This document shows positions 1-6,779 of a stretch of 12,268 bases of DNA, piece by piece. The stretch is from Deltaproteobacteria bacterium (GTDB taxonomy: Bacteria > Desulfobacterota_E > Deferrimicrobia > Deferrimicrobiales > Deferrimicrobiaceae), in the NCBI GenBank assembly GCA_023488945.1, contig JAMDBZ010000038.1:1-12268 (forward strand), in the 5' to 3' direction. How positions within the stretch are numbered: the stretch's first letter is position 1; each line of letters starts with the position of its first letter. Both the position numbers and the translations under genes were made by a program. A model generated the notes under the pieces. It searched no databases and was not told the origin of the DNA. It saw only the letters and a list, made by a program, of their open reading frames with translations.

Positions 1-390
1 CACGGGGAGCGGGGCGTCCCGCCCGTCCGGGAGATCACGAAGGACGCGATGCGCCTCCTGATGCGGCACTCGTGGCCCGGGAACATCCGGGAGCTCTCGT
101 CGGTGATCGAGCGGGCCGTGGTGCTGGCCGAGGACGGGAGGATCACGCCGGCGCAGCTTCCCCCGGAGATCAGCGAGGAGGGCGGCCGGATCCCGGCGGC
201 AGTCGGCGTGCTGCCGCCCCAGGGAGTGGATTTCGAGCGGCTCGAAAGGACCCTGTTGCAACAGGCGGTGGAGCGGTCGGGGGGTGTCCACACCCGGGGG
301 GCGGAGCTCCTCGGGATGAGCTACAAGACCTATATCTACCGGCTGAGGAAGTTCGGAATCATCTCCCCGCAGGAAGAAAAACTTTCCTGA
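1..390 (+). CDS. Sigma-54-dependent transcriptional activator (bacterial enhancer-binding protein), C-terminal part only
   Basis: The reading frame is open from base 1, so the gene starts before the window; 129 residues are visible, ending at TGA 388-390. The visible part begins in the lid region of a sigma-54 AAA+ ATPase domain, with the family motif WPGNIREL followed by a typical 'ERAVVLAEDGRI..LPPEI' segment. After a short linker comes a Fis-type helix-turn-helix in the last 45 residues (LLQQAVERSGG..RGAELLGMSYKTYIYRLRKFGI). Such proteins hydrolyse ATP to open sigma-54 promoter complexes from upstream enhancer sites. The sensory N-terminal domain (response receiver, GAF, PAS and so on) lies outside the window, so the signal cannot be named. 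A sigma-54 promoter candidate lies 119 bp past the stop and is a plausible target. The family call is firm; the target is inference. Confidence 0.93.
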   Translation, partial: HGERGVPPVREITKDAMRLLMRHSWPGNIRELSSVIERAVVLAEDGRITPAQLPPEISEEGGRIPAAVGVLPPQGVDFERLERTLLQQAVERSGGVHTRGAELLGMSYKTYIYRLRKFGIISPQEEKLS

Positions 391-573
391 TAACCGACGG
401 ATTCCCCATTTGAGGAATCGATCCCTTTTTTGGGGATGGCCGTAAAATTTCTCCGGGGCGATGAACACCCAAATGGCTGTATTGAAATGAATTTTTAACG
501 GTGTCCTTTTGGCACCAATGTTGAAAAAAAATATGGGCACGGAAGTTAATTTCCCGCAGGGGGAGGAGAGGAC
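391..573 (+). other. AT-rich intergenic regulatory region
   Basis: This is the most AT-rich stretch of the window. Besides the sigma-54 promoter candidate it has two small dyads: ATTCC/GGAAT (401-405 with 413-417) and ATCCC/GGGAT (421-425 with 433-437), the second with a T6 run in its loop and therefore not a standard terminator. A 7-bp inverted pair, CCATTTG (406-412) and CAAATGG (470-476), lies about 35-105 bp upstream of the -24 box, a plausible but unproven place for activator binding. Confidence 0.4.
509..525 (+). promoter_or_regulatory. Candidate sigma-54 (-24/-12) promoter for the 574-999 gene
   Basis: The sequence reads TTGGCAC, 5 bases, TTGAA. The -24 element TTGGCAC matches the sigma-54 consensus (YTGGCAC) completely and the spacing to TTG is exact; the -12 element has GA where GC is usual. 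The expected start of transcription is near 535-537, giving a leader of about 38 nt before ATG 574. A sigma-54 activator gene ends 119 bp upstream, which supports the call by context. No comparably good -35/-10 pair was seen between 391 and 573. Confidence 0.6.
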
Positions 574-999
574 ATGAAGAAGCTGTTGACGGTTCTTGTC
601 GTTGCGATGTTCGCGCTGTCCGTCGCCGGGCTGGCGTTTGCGGCCGAGAAGGCGGCGCCCGCGGCGCCCGCAAAGCCGGCGGCCGAGAAGAAAGCCGAGC
701 CGAAGGCGGAGAAGAAGGTCGCGAAGAAGGCGAAGCCGAAGTTCGTGACGGGCACCATCGAGGCGCTCGATGCGGCGGCGGGGACGCTGACGGTGAAGGG
801 AAAGAAGGAGTCGATTTCCCTGAAGGCCGGCGAGAAGGTGAAGCTGGAAGGATTCAAGGTCGGCGAGAAGGTCACGGTGAAGTACTCCGACGGGACCGCC
901 CTTTCCGTCCTGAAGCCGAAGGCGAAGAAGGCCGCGCACAAGGCGGAGAAGAAGGCGGAGAAGAAGGCGGAGCCCGCCAAGCCGGCGGAGAAGAAGTAA
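574..999 (+). CDS. Small exported Lys/Ala/Pro-rich basic protein with a short beta-rich core
   Basis: This 141-residue protein starts at ATG 574 after a strong GGAGGAGAGG ribosome site. Residues 1-23 form a clear Sec signal peptide (MKKLL, hydrophobic core, LAFA then AE), so the product is exported. Residues 24-53 are a Lys/Ala/Pro/Glu tail. Residues 54-110 look like a small beta-barrel unit (alternating 'VTGTIEALD..AGTLTVKGK', 'KVGEKVTVKYSDGTALSVL'), similar in pattern to DUF5666/OB-like periplasmic domains. Residues 111-141 are a second Lys/Glu/Ala tail with a tandem KAEK repeat. There is no cysteine and no haem motif. The exact family is not recognised. It has its own candidate sigma-54 promoter upstream and a terminator downstream, so it is probably a single-gene unit under regulated expression. 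A role such as metal, polyanion or envelope binding is possible from charge alone, but nothing in the sequence decides it. Confidence 0.82.
   Translation: MKKLLTVLVVAMFALSVAGLAFAAEKAAPAAPAKPAAEKKAEPKAEKKVAKKAKPKFVTGTIEALDAAAGTLTVKGKKESISLKAGEKVKLEGFKVGEKVTVKYSDGTALSVLKPKAKKAAHKAEKKAEKKAEPAKPAEKK
940..972 (+). repeat. Short in-gene tandem repeat, 12-bp unit, about 2.75 copies
   Basis: The unit AAGGCGGAGAAG is repeated exactly at 940-951 and 952-963 and partially at 964-972. It is in frame and encodes KAEK-KAEK-KAE in the C-terminal tail of the exported basic protein. Length variation between strains by slippage would be tolerated because the period is a multiple of three. Confidence 0.85.
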
Positions 1000-1068
1000 C
1001 CGGCGCTTCCGGACGAACCGGATCGCCGGCGTCGTCCCGGCCCCACAAGGGCTTCCGCGGACGCTTCG

Positions 1069-1099
1069 GGCAGGGGGACACAATCCCCCTGCCTTTTTT
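1069..1099 (+). terminator. Intrinsic terminator after the exported basic protein gene
   Basis: A perfect 10-bp stem, GGCAGGGGGA (1069-1078) with TCCCCCTGCC (1084-1093), closes a 5-nt loop and is followed directly by six T residues (1094-1099). It lies 70 bp after the stop at 999 and separates this unit from serA. Confidence 0.93.
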
Positions 1100-1152
1100 G
1101 ATTGTGCGGTTTTTCCGCTTTCTGCACGCCTCCGCGTCGCTTTTTCCGCGCA

Positions 1153-1181
1153 TTGACTTTTTGAAGCCGCTTTGATAAACA
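1153..1181 (+). promoter_or_regulatory. Candidate sigma-70 promoter for serA-purA
   Basis: TTGACT at 1153-1158 matches five of six -35 positions. The -10 could be TAAACA at 1176-1181 (17-bp spacer) or GATAAA at 1174-1179 (15-bp spacer); neither is strong. It lies between the terminator and serA, where a promoter is needed, and is embedded in an AT-richer stretch. Confidence 0.5.
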
Positions 1182-1236
1182 TTCTCTGCTTTACCCAGGC
1201 GACCCACGATCCCCCACGCGGAAGGAGACGACTCGC

Positions 1237-2811
1237 ATGAAGGTGCTCGCGCTCGACAACCTGCAGCAGGTCGGGATCGACGTGTTCCTCCAGGAAGGGA
1301 TCGAGGTGGACGTCAAGGGGAAGATGACGCCCGAGGAGCTGGCGGCCGCCATCGACAACTACGACGGGGTCGTCGTCCGCGGCGCCACCAAGGCGACCGT
1401 TGCGGTCTTCGATAAGGTCAGCCGGGTCCGCGTCATCGGCCGGGCCGGCAGCGGCACCGACAACATCGACAGGGAGGCGGCCACCAAGAAGGGGGTCGTC
1501 GTGATGAACACCCCGGGCGGGAACACGGTGACGACCGGCGAGCACGCGATCGCGCTTCTGATGGCGCTGGCCCGCCAGGTCCCGCAGGCCACCGCCTCGA
1601 TGAAGGCGGGGAAGTGGGAGAAGAACAAGTTCATGGGGACCGAGATCACCGACAAGGCCCTGGGCGTTGTGGGGATGGGGAACATCGGCAAGGTGGTCGC
1701 GGAGCGCGCCCTGGGGCTCAAGATGATGGTCCTCGGGTACGACCCGTACGTCTCCGCGGAGGACATGCGCAAGCTCGGGGTGGAGGCGGTCCCGCTCGAC
1801 GACCTCTACAGGCGGGCCGACTTCATCACCTTCCACACGCCGCTCACCCCCGAGACGAAGGGGATGGTCAACGCCGCGTCGATCGCGAAGATGAAGGACG
1901 GCGTCTTCCTCATCAACTGCGCCCGCGGCGCGCTCGTCAACGAGCCGGACCTCCTCGCGGCGCTGCAGTCGGGGAAGGTCAAGGGGGCAGCCCTCGACGT
2001 CTTCCCGGTCGAGCCGCCGCCGCCCGACAACCCCCTCCTCGCGCATCCCAACGTGATCCTGACGCCGCACCTCGGCGCCTCGACCACCGAGGCGCAGGAG
2101 AAGGTGGCGGTCCTCATCGCCGAGCAGATCTGCGACTTCCTCAAGAAGGGGACGATCCGCAACTCGGTCAACTTCCCCTCCGTCTCGGCGGAGCTTCTGC
2201 CGCTCCTCAAGCCGTACCTCGCGCTGGGCGAGAAGCTCGGCGCCTTCTACGGCCAGGTTCTCGACGCCCCGCTCAAGGAGCTCAGGATCGAGTACCTCGG
2301 CGAGATCGGGAAGCTCTCCACGACGTCGGTCACGATCTCCGTCCTCAAGGGTCTCCTCCAGTACCAGACCGAGGAGGTGAACCTCGTCAATGCCCGGATG
2401 GTCGCGCAGGAGCGCGGGATCACGGTCACCGAGACGAAGGGGACAAGGGCGGAAGGATACGCCTCGCTCGTCCGGGTCACCACGGTGACCGAGAAGGGGC
2501 AGGGCTCCGTGGCGGGGACGGTGTTCGGATTTTCCCCCCGGATCGTCCAGATCGACCAGTACCCGATCGAGGCGGACCTGGCGGGCGGGATCCTGTTCCT
2601 CAAGAACCTCGATGTCCCCGGCGTCGTCGGGAGGGTCGGGATGCTCCTGGGCGAGAAGGGGATCAACATCGCCGGGCTCCAGCTGGGTCGGCGGGATGTC
2701 GGCGGGACGGCCGTTTCGCTCGTCAACGTCGACAACCCGGTCCCCGACGCCGTGCTGGCGCAGCTCGGCAAGCTTCCCAACATCACCGCCGCGAAATACC
2801 TGACCTTCTGA
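1237..2811 (+). CDS. serA: D-3-phosphoglycerate dehydrogenase
   Basis: The 524-residue protein has the usual length of the long SerA type. It oxidises 3-phosphoglycerate to 3-phosphohydroxypyruvate with NAD+, the first step of serine synthesis, in the cytoplasm. The Rossmann nucleotide motif GVVGMGNIGKVV lies at 143-154. The D-2-hydroxyacid dehydrogenase signature and catalytic residues are present: Arg230 in NCARGALVNE, Glu259 in DVFPVEP and His278 in TPHLG. Residues about 300-445 form the intervening ASB-type domain, and 450-524 an ACT domain ('NLDVPGVVGRVGMLLGEKGINIAGLQLGR'-type, shown here by DVPGVVGRVG), usually the site of serine feedback. ATG 1237 is preceded by GGAAGGAG. The gene ends 21 bp before purA, so the two are probably cotranscribed. 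Nothing is unusual in the protein. Confidence 0.97.
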   Translation: MKVLALDNLQQVGIDVFLQEGIEVDVKGKMTPEELAAAIDNYDGVVVRGATKATVAVFDKVSRVRVIGRAGSGTDNIDREAATKKGVVVMNTPGGNTVTTGEHAIALLMALARQVPQATASMKAGKWEKNKFMGTEITDKALGVVGMGNIGKVVAERALGLKMMVLGYDPYVSAEDMRKLGVEAVPLDDLYRRADFITFHTPLTPETKGMVNAASIAKMKDGVFLINCARGALVNEPDLLAALQSGKVKGAALDVFPVEPPPPDNPLLAHPNVILTPHLGASTTEAQEKVAVLIAEQICDFLKKGTIRNSVNFPSVSAELLPLLKPYLALGEKLGAFYGQVLDAPLKELRIEYLGEIGKLSTTSVTISVLKGLLQYQTEEVNLVNARMVAQERGITVTETKGTRAEGYASLVRVTTVTEKGQGSVAGTVFGFSPRIVQIDQYPIEADLAGGILFLKNLDVPGVVGRVGMLLGEKGINIAGLQLGRRDVGGTAVSLVNVDNPVPDAVLAQLGKLPNITAAKYLTF

Positions 2812-4153
<1,342 letters not shown>

Positions 4154-4168
4154 GAAATTCCTTCGGGA

Positions 4169-4244
4169 GAGCCCATAGCTCAGTAGGCAGAGCATCTGAC
4201 TTTTAATCAGAGGGTCGCAGGTTCGATTCCTGCTGGGCTCACCA
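4169..4244 (+). tRNA. tRNA-Lys (anticodon TTT)
   Basis: The 76-nt gene folds as a full cloverleaf. The acceptor stem is GAGCCCA (4169-4175) with TGGGCTC (4234-4240), the D stem GCTC/GAGC, the anticodon stem TCTGA/TCAGA around loop CTTTTAA with anticodon TTT at 4202-4204, and the T arm GCAGG-TTCGATT-CCTGC. The discriminator A and the CCA end (4242-4244) are encoded. It is the first gene after the tRNA promoter and lies 16 bp before tRNA-Glu. Confidence 0.97.
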
Positions 4245-4260
4245 CAAGATTTCCCGAAGC

Positions 4261-4338
4261 GTCCCCATCGTCTAGCCCGGCCAAGGACACCGCCCTTTCA
4301 CGGCGGCGACGGCGGTTCGAATCCGCCTGGGGACGCCA
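4261..4338 (+). tRNA. tRNA-Glu (anticodon TTC)
   Basis: The 78-nt gene has acceptor GTCCCCA (4261-4267) with TGGGGAC (4328-4334), the anticodon stem CCGCC/GGCGG around loop CTTTCAC with anticodon TTC at 4297-4299, and the T arm GGCGG-TTCGAAT-CCGCC. The discriminator is G, followed by an encoded CCA (4336-4338). It shares a transcript with tRNA-Lys just upstream. Confidence 0.97.
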
Positions 4339-4460
4339 GTCTTTTCCCATCGTCCCTCAACGGATTCGAACGCGAGCCCGCGCCGTTTTCATTCGAGCGC
4401 GCGCCGACCCGCCCGACACCCGTTGCTTTTTCGGGGGTGGGCGACTAAAAATAAGAGGTT
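4339..4460 (+). other. Intergenic region between tRNA-Glu and the flavoprotein gene
   Basis: No gene or clear terminator is seen. A weak promoter possibility is TTGCTT (4423-4428), 17 bp, TAAAAA (4446-4451), but it would start transcription almost at the ATG 4461. An 11-bp inverted copy of the tRNA-Glu T arm, CGGATTCGAAC, lies at 4361-4371. The ribosome site AGAGG (4454-4458) is only 2 nt from the ATG. Confidence 0.35.
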
Positions 4461-6278
4461 ATGGATTTTCTCCGCCCGGAAAATCTCCTCCGGTATGGCT
4501 ACAAGGACTGCGTGCTCTGCGAGGTGGAGCGCAAGGGGGAGGAGAAGCGGTGCCGGCGCTGCTCCGGCCGCGTCAACCAAAGGGACCGGCTCCTGTGGGA
4601 GATCAACCGGGCCAGGATCCGCCGGGTCGCCGCGAAGTTGTCCCTCGTCTGCCCCGGCCTGGGTCACATCTACGGCGGCCGGGTCCTGCTCGGGATCTTC
4701 TGGGCGATCCTCATCCCTCTCTCGCTGGGGTTTGTCATCAATGTCTGGACAGGCCCCACCTTCGGGCATGCCTTCCTGCTCGGCGGCTTCGGGTTCATCT
4801 GGTTCCTGGCGTGGCTCGACGCGGGGCGGGGATTCGAGGAGAAGCTCTCTCCCTGCCAGGAGGCCTGCCCCTCCCACATCCAGGTTCCCGACTACATCGC
4901 GCTCGTGCGCGAGGGGCGTTCCATCGAGGCGCTCGCGCTCGTGCATGACAGGCTCCCGTTCGCCGCCTTCTGCGGGCGCGCCTGTCCCCACCCGTGCGAG
5001 CAGAAGTGCGTGAGAAGCGAGTTCGGCGCTCCGATCTCCATCATGGCGATCAAGCGATACGCCGCCGACATCGGATACGCGGAGGGAATCGAGCCCTCGA
5101 CGGAGATCGACGCGGGGTCGACGGGCCCCCGCGTGGCCGTCATCGGAGCGGGCGCGGCGGGCCTTTCCGCCGCGAACACCCTGGCGCGCCTGGGTTGCCG
5201 TGTCACCGTGTTCGACCGGAACGAGGAGCCGGGCGGAATGATGCGGTACGCCGTGGCCGACTTCCGGTTCTCACGCGAGGCGCTCCTCGATGACGTGCGG
5301 ACGATCCTCGCGCGCGGCGTCCGATTCGCCGGGGGGAAGACGCTCGGCCGCGACTTCACGCTCGAGAATCTGGCGGACGAAGGATACGAGGCGGTCCTCG
5401 TTTCGGTGGGGACCGGAGAGGCGCTCCGTCTCCCCGGCGCCGGCACCGAGGAGGAGGGATTCCACGACGCGCTCTCCTTCCTGGCCCGGATCAGCCGGGG
5501 AGGCGCCGTCCGGCTCCACGGGCGGGTCGTGGTGATCGGCGGGGGGAACGTCGCCGTCGACGTCTCCCGGGTCGCGATCCGGCTGGGAGCGGAGGACGTG
5601 ACGATCGCCTGCCTCGAGTCGCGCGGGACGATGCCGGCTTTTTCCTGGGAGGTCGAGGAGGCGGAGGCGGAAGGAGTGAAACTCCTTCCCTCCGTGGCCG
5701 TCAAGAAATTCCTGGTGCGGGACGGCCGCGTGGCCGGCTTCGAGGCGCTCCAGGTGGAACGGATCGAGTTCGATGCGAAGGGGCGGATCGTCCCTCACAC
5801 CGTCCTGGGGAGCGAGTACGAGGTCCGCGCCGACACGATCATCATGGCCATCGGCAGCCGGGCGGAGTGGGATCATGTGCCGGAGGTCGCCGGGCGGAAG
5901 CCGGTGGACCCGGGGCACCATGTTTTCCGGTTGATTTTTGAAAACAGCCGCCTTAAGATTCCCGCCTATGCCTGTGGCGACTGCATCCGGGGGCCCGGGA
6001 CGGTCGTCGAGGCATCCGCCTCGGGGCGGGCGGCTGCTTTGAATATCTTCGAGCATCTCCGCGTCCAAGAGGTCAGATCGGCCCGGTTCGAGGACAACTA
6101 CCGCCGGAGAACCGAGCCGCAGGTCGAGGACAGGCCCGAGTGGCGGCAGAGGCGGCACCCTGAGCGGCTTTCGCCCGAGGAGAGCCGGCGGACGTTCCGG
6201 GAAGTCGAGAGGAGATTGACCGATCAGGACGCGCACCACGAAGCCGAACGGTGCGCGCGGTGCAATCTCTCGCTATAA
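4461..6278 (+). CDS. Membrane-anchored GltD-like FAD/NAD(P)H oxidoreductase with N-terminal zinc ribbon and TM2-like hairpin
   Basis: The 605-residue protein has an unusual layered design. Residues 17-34 carry two CxxC pairs (CVLC, CRRC), a probable zinc ribbon. Residues 58-121 are hydrophobic, with PGLGHIYGG at 65-73, the signature of TM2-type membrane hairpins, and a second span near 103-120. From 130 onward it is a glutamate-synthase small-subunit/DPD-type flavoprotein: Fe-S cysteines in PCQEACP (132, 136) and CGRACPHPCEQKC (171-183), an FAD motif GAGAAGLSA (229-237), an NAD(P)H motif GGGNVAVDVS (360-369), and the closing ACGDCIRGPGTVVEA (504-518). The tail ends with CARC (598-601). With two spans, both the zinc ribbon and the flavoprotein would lie in the cytoplasm. 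ATG 4461 is the first start after an in-frame TAA at 4452-4454. No GltB large subunit is adjacent, so glutamate synthase activity is unlikely; an NAD(P)H-linked electron-transfer role is inferred. The tetrahaem gene follows after 26 bp. Confidence 0.88.
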   Translation: MDFLRPENLLRYGYKDCVLCEVERKGEEKRCRRCSGRVNQRDRLLWEINRARIRRVAAKLSLVCPGLGHIYGGRVLLGIFWAILIPLSLGFVINVWTGPTFGHAFLLGGFGFIWFLAWLDAGRGFEEKLSPCQEACPSHIQVPDYIALVREGRSIEALALVHDRLPFAAFCGRACPHPCEQKCVRSEFGAPISIMAIKRYAADIGYAEGIEPSTEIDAGSTGPRVAVIGAGAAGLSAANTLARLGCRVTVFDRNEEPGGMMRYAVADFRFSREALLDDVRTILARGVRFAGGKTLGRDFTLENLADEGYEAVLVSVGTGEALRLPGAGTEEEGFHDALSFLARISRGGAVRLHGRVVVIGGGNVAVDVSRVAIRLGAEDVTIACLESRGTMPAFSWEVEEAEAEGVKLLPSVAVKKFLVRDGRVAGFEALQVERIEFDAKGRIVPHTVLGSEYEVRADTIIMAIGSRAEWDHVPEVAGRKPVDPGHHVFRLIFENSRLKIPAYACGDCIRGPGTVVEASASGRAAALNIFEHLRVQEVRSARFEDNYRRRTEPQVEDRPEWRQRRHPERLSPEESRRTFREVERRLTDQDAHHEAERCARCNLSL

Positions 6279-6304
6279 ACCAAACGGGAAGGGGGTGAAC
6301 CAGG

Positions 6305-6649
6305 ATGAGGAAGTACGCAGCGTTGCTGGCGGTGGTCGCCGCCGTCGTCTTCTCGGCCGGGCTGGTCATCAGCGCCGAGGCGCCCGAGAAGATCACGATC
6401 GACCACGTCAAGAAGGAGAAGGCGGCGGTCGTCTTCCCCCACAAGGCCCACGCCGACCGGATCAAGAACTGCCAGGAGTGCCACCACAAGAACGCGAAGG
6501 GCAAGGAAGAGAAGTGCTTCGACTGCCACAAGGCCAAGAAGGAAGGGGACGCTCCCCCGCTGAAGGAAGTGGTCCACAAGAAGTGCAAGGGGTGCCACCA
6601 GAAGGAGAAGAAGGGCCCGACGAAGTGCGCCGGATGCCACAAGGCGTAA
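6305..6649 (+). CDS. Periplasmic tetrahaem class III cytochrome (c3/c7, PpcA-related)
   Basis: The 114-residue precursor has a Sec signal peptide (residues 1-24, ending VISA) and four CXXCH motifs at 56-60, 71-75, 94-98 and 108-112. Four further histidines suited to bis-His ligation are in the classical places: His46 and His49 in FPHKAH, His61 in the CHH step, and His91. FPHKAH and the C-terminal KKGPTKCAGCHK resemble the trihaem PpcA family of Geobacter, but here a second haem motif (CFDCH) is kept, giving the four-haem count of cytochrome c3. Such proteins shuttle electrons through the periplasm. ATG 6305 has a near-ideal AAGGGGGTGA site (6289-6298) 6 nt upstream. The 26-bp gap and lack of an evident promoter suggest cotranscription with the upstream flavoprotein. 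A hairpin follows the gene. Confidence 0.93.
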   Translation: MRKYAALLAVVAAVVFSAGLVISAEAPEKITIDHVKKEKAAVVFPHKAHADRIKNCQECHHKNAKGKEEKCFDCHKAKKEGDAPPLKEVVHKKCKGCHQKEKKGPTKCAGCHKA

Positions 6650-6676
6650 GGATTCACGGGTCCGAGGGACTTGCCG

Positions 6677-6705
6677 GGGGGCGGGGGCGACCCGCCCCCT
6701 TCCCT
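6677..6705 (+). terminator. GC-rich terminator-like hairpin after the tetrahaem gene
   Basis: A perfect 9-bp stem, GGGGGCGGG (6677-6685) with CCCGCCCCC (6691-6699), closes a 5-nt loop. It is followed only by a pyrimidine-rich tract (TTCCCTTTCC), not a pure T run, so termination may be incomplete. It separates the flavoprotein/c3 unit from the resB promoter. Confidence 0.6.
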
Positions 6706-6711
6706 TTCCGT

Positions 6712-6741
6712 TTGACTTTCCCGCCCCTCTCCAATTAGTAT
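6712..6741 (+). promoter_or_regulatory. Candidate sigma-70 promoter of the resB-resC-cytochrome operon
   Basis: TTGACT (6712-6717) matches five of six -35 positions. After 18 bp, TAGTAT (6736-6741) serves as -10 and resembles TAGCAT in the tRNA promoter of the same window; TATACT at 6739-6744 is an alternative with a 21-bp spacer. The predicted start is near 6748, about 30 nt before ATG 6780. Confidence 0.6.
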
Positions 6742-6750
6742 ACTGTATAC
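6738..6750 (+). promoter_or_regulatory. 13-bp palindrome overlapping the -10 and start site (possible operator)
   Basis: GTATACTGTATAC is a perfect inverted repeat around the central T. It overlaps the -10 box and reaches the predicted start of transcription, so a bound dimer would block polymerase. GntR-family repressors often use GTATAC-centred sites, but no such regulator gene is in the window, so the protein is unknown. Confidence 0.4.
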
Positions 6751-6779
6751 ATTGACCCAGCCGGTGAAGGTGATTCCCC

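Noticed and set aside
421..437. ATCCC-TTTTTTG-GGGAT as terminator of the sigma-54 activator gene
   Set aside because: The stem is only 5 bp and the T run is in the loop, not after the stem, so it does not fit an intrinsic terminator.
443..448. TAAAAT as a sigma-70 -10 box upstream of 574
   Set aside because: No acceptable -35 box lies 16-18 bp upstream (GATCCC), whereas the sigma-54 candidate downstream is much better.
546..1127. A minus-strand frame with hydrophobic Phe/Ala-rich repeats opposite the exported basic protein
   Set aside because: The Phe/Ala-rich 'membrane' look is the reverse complement of Lys/Ala/Glu codons (AAG to CTT, GAG to CTC). It also runs through the terminator hairpin.
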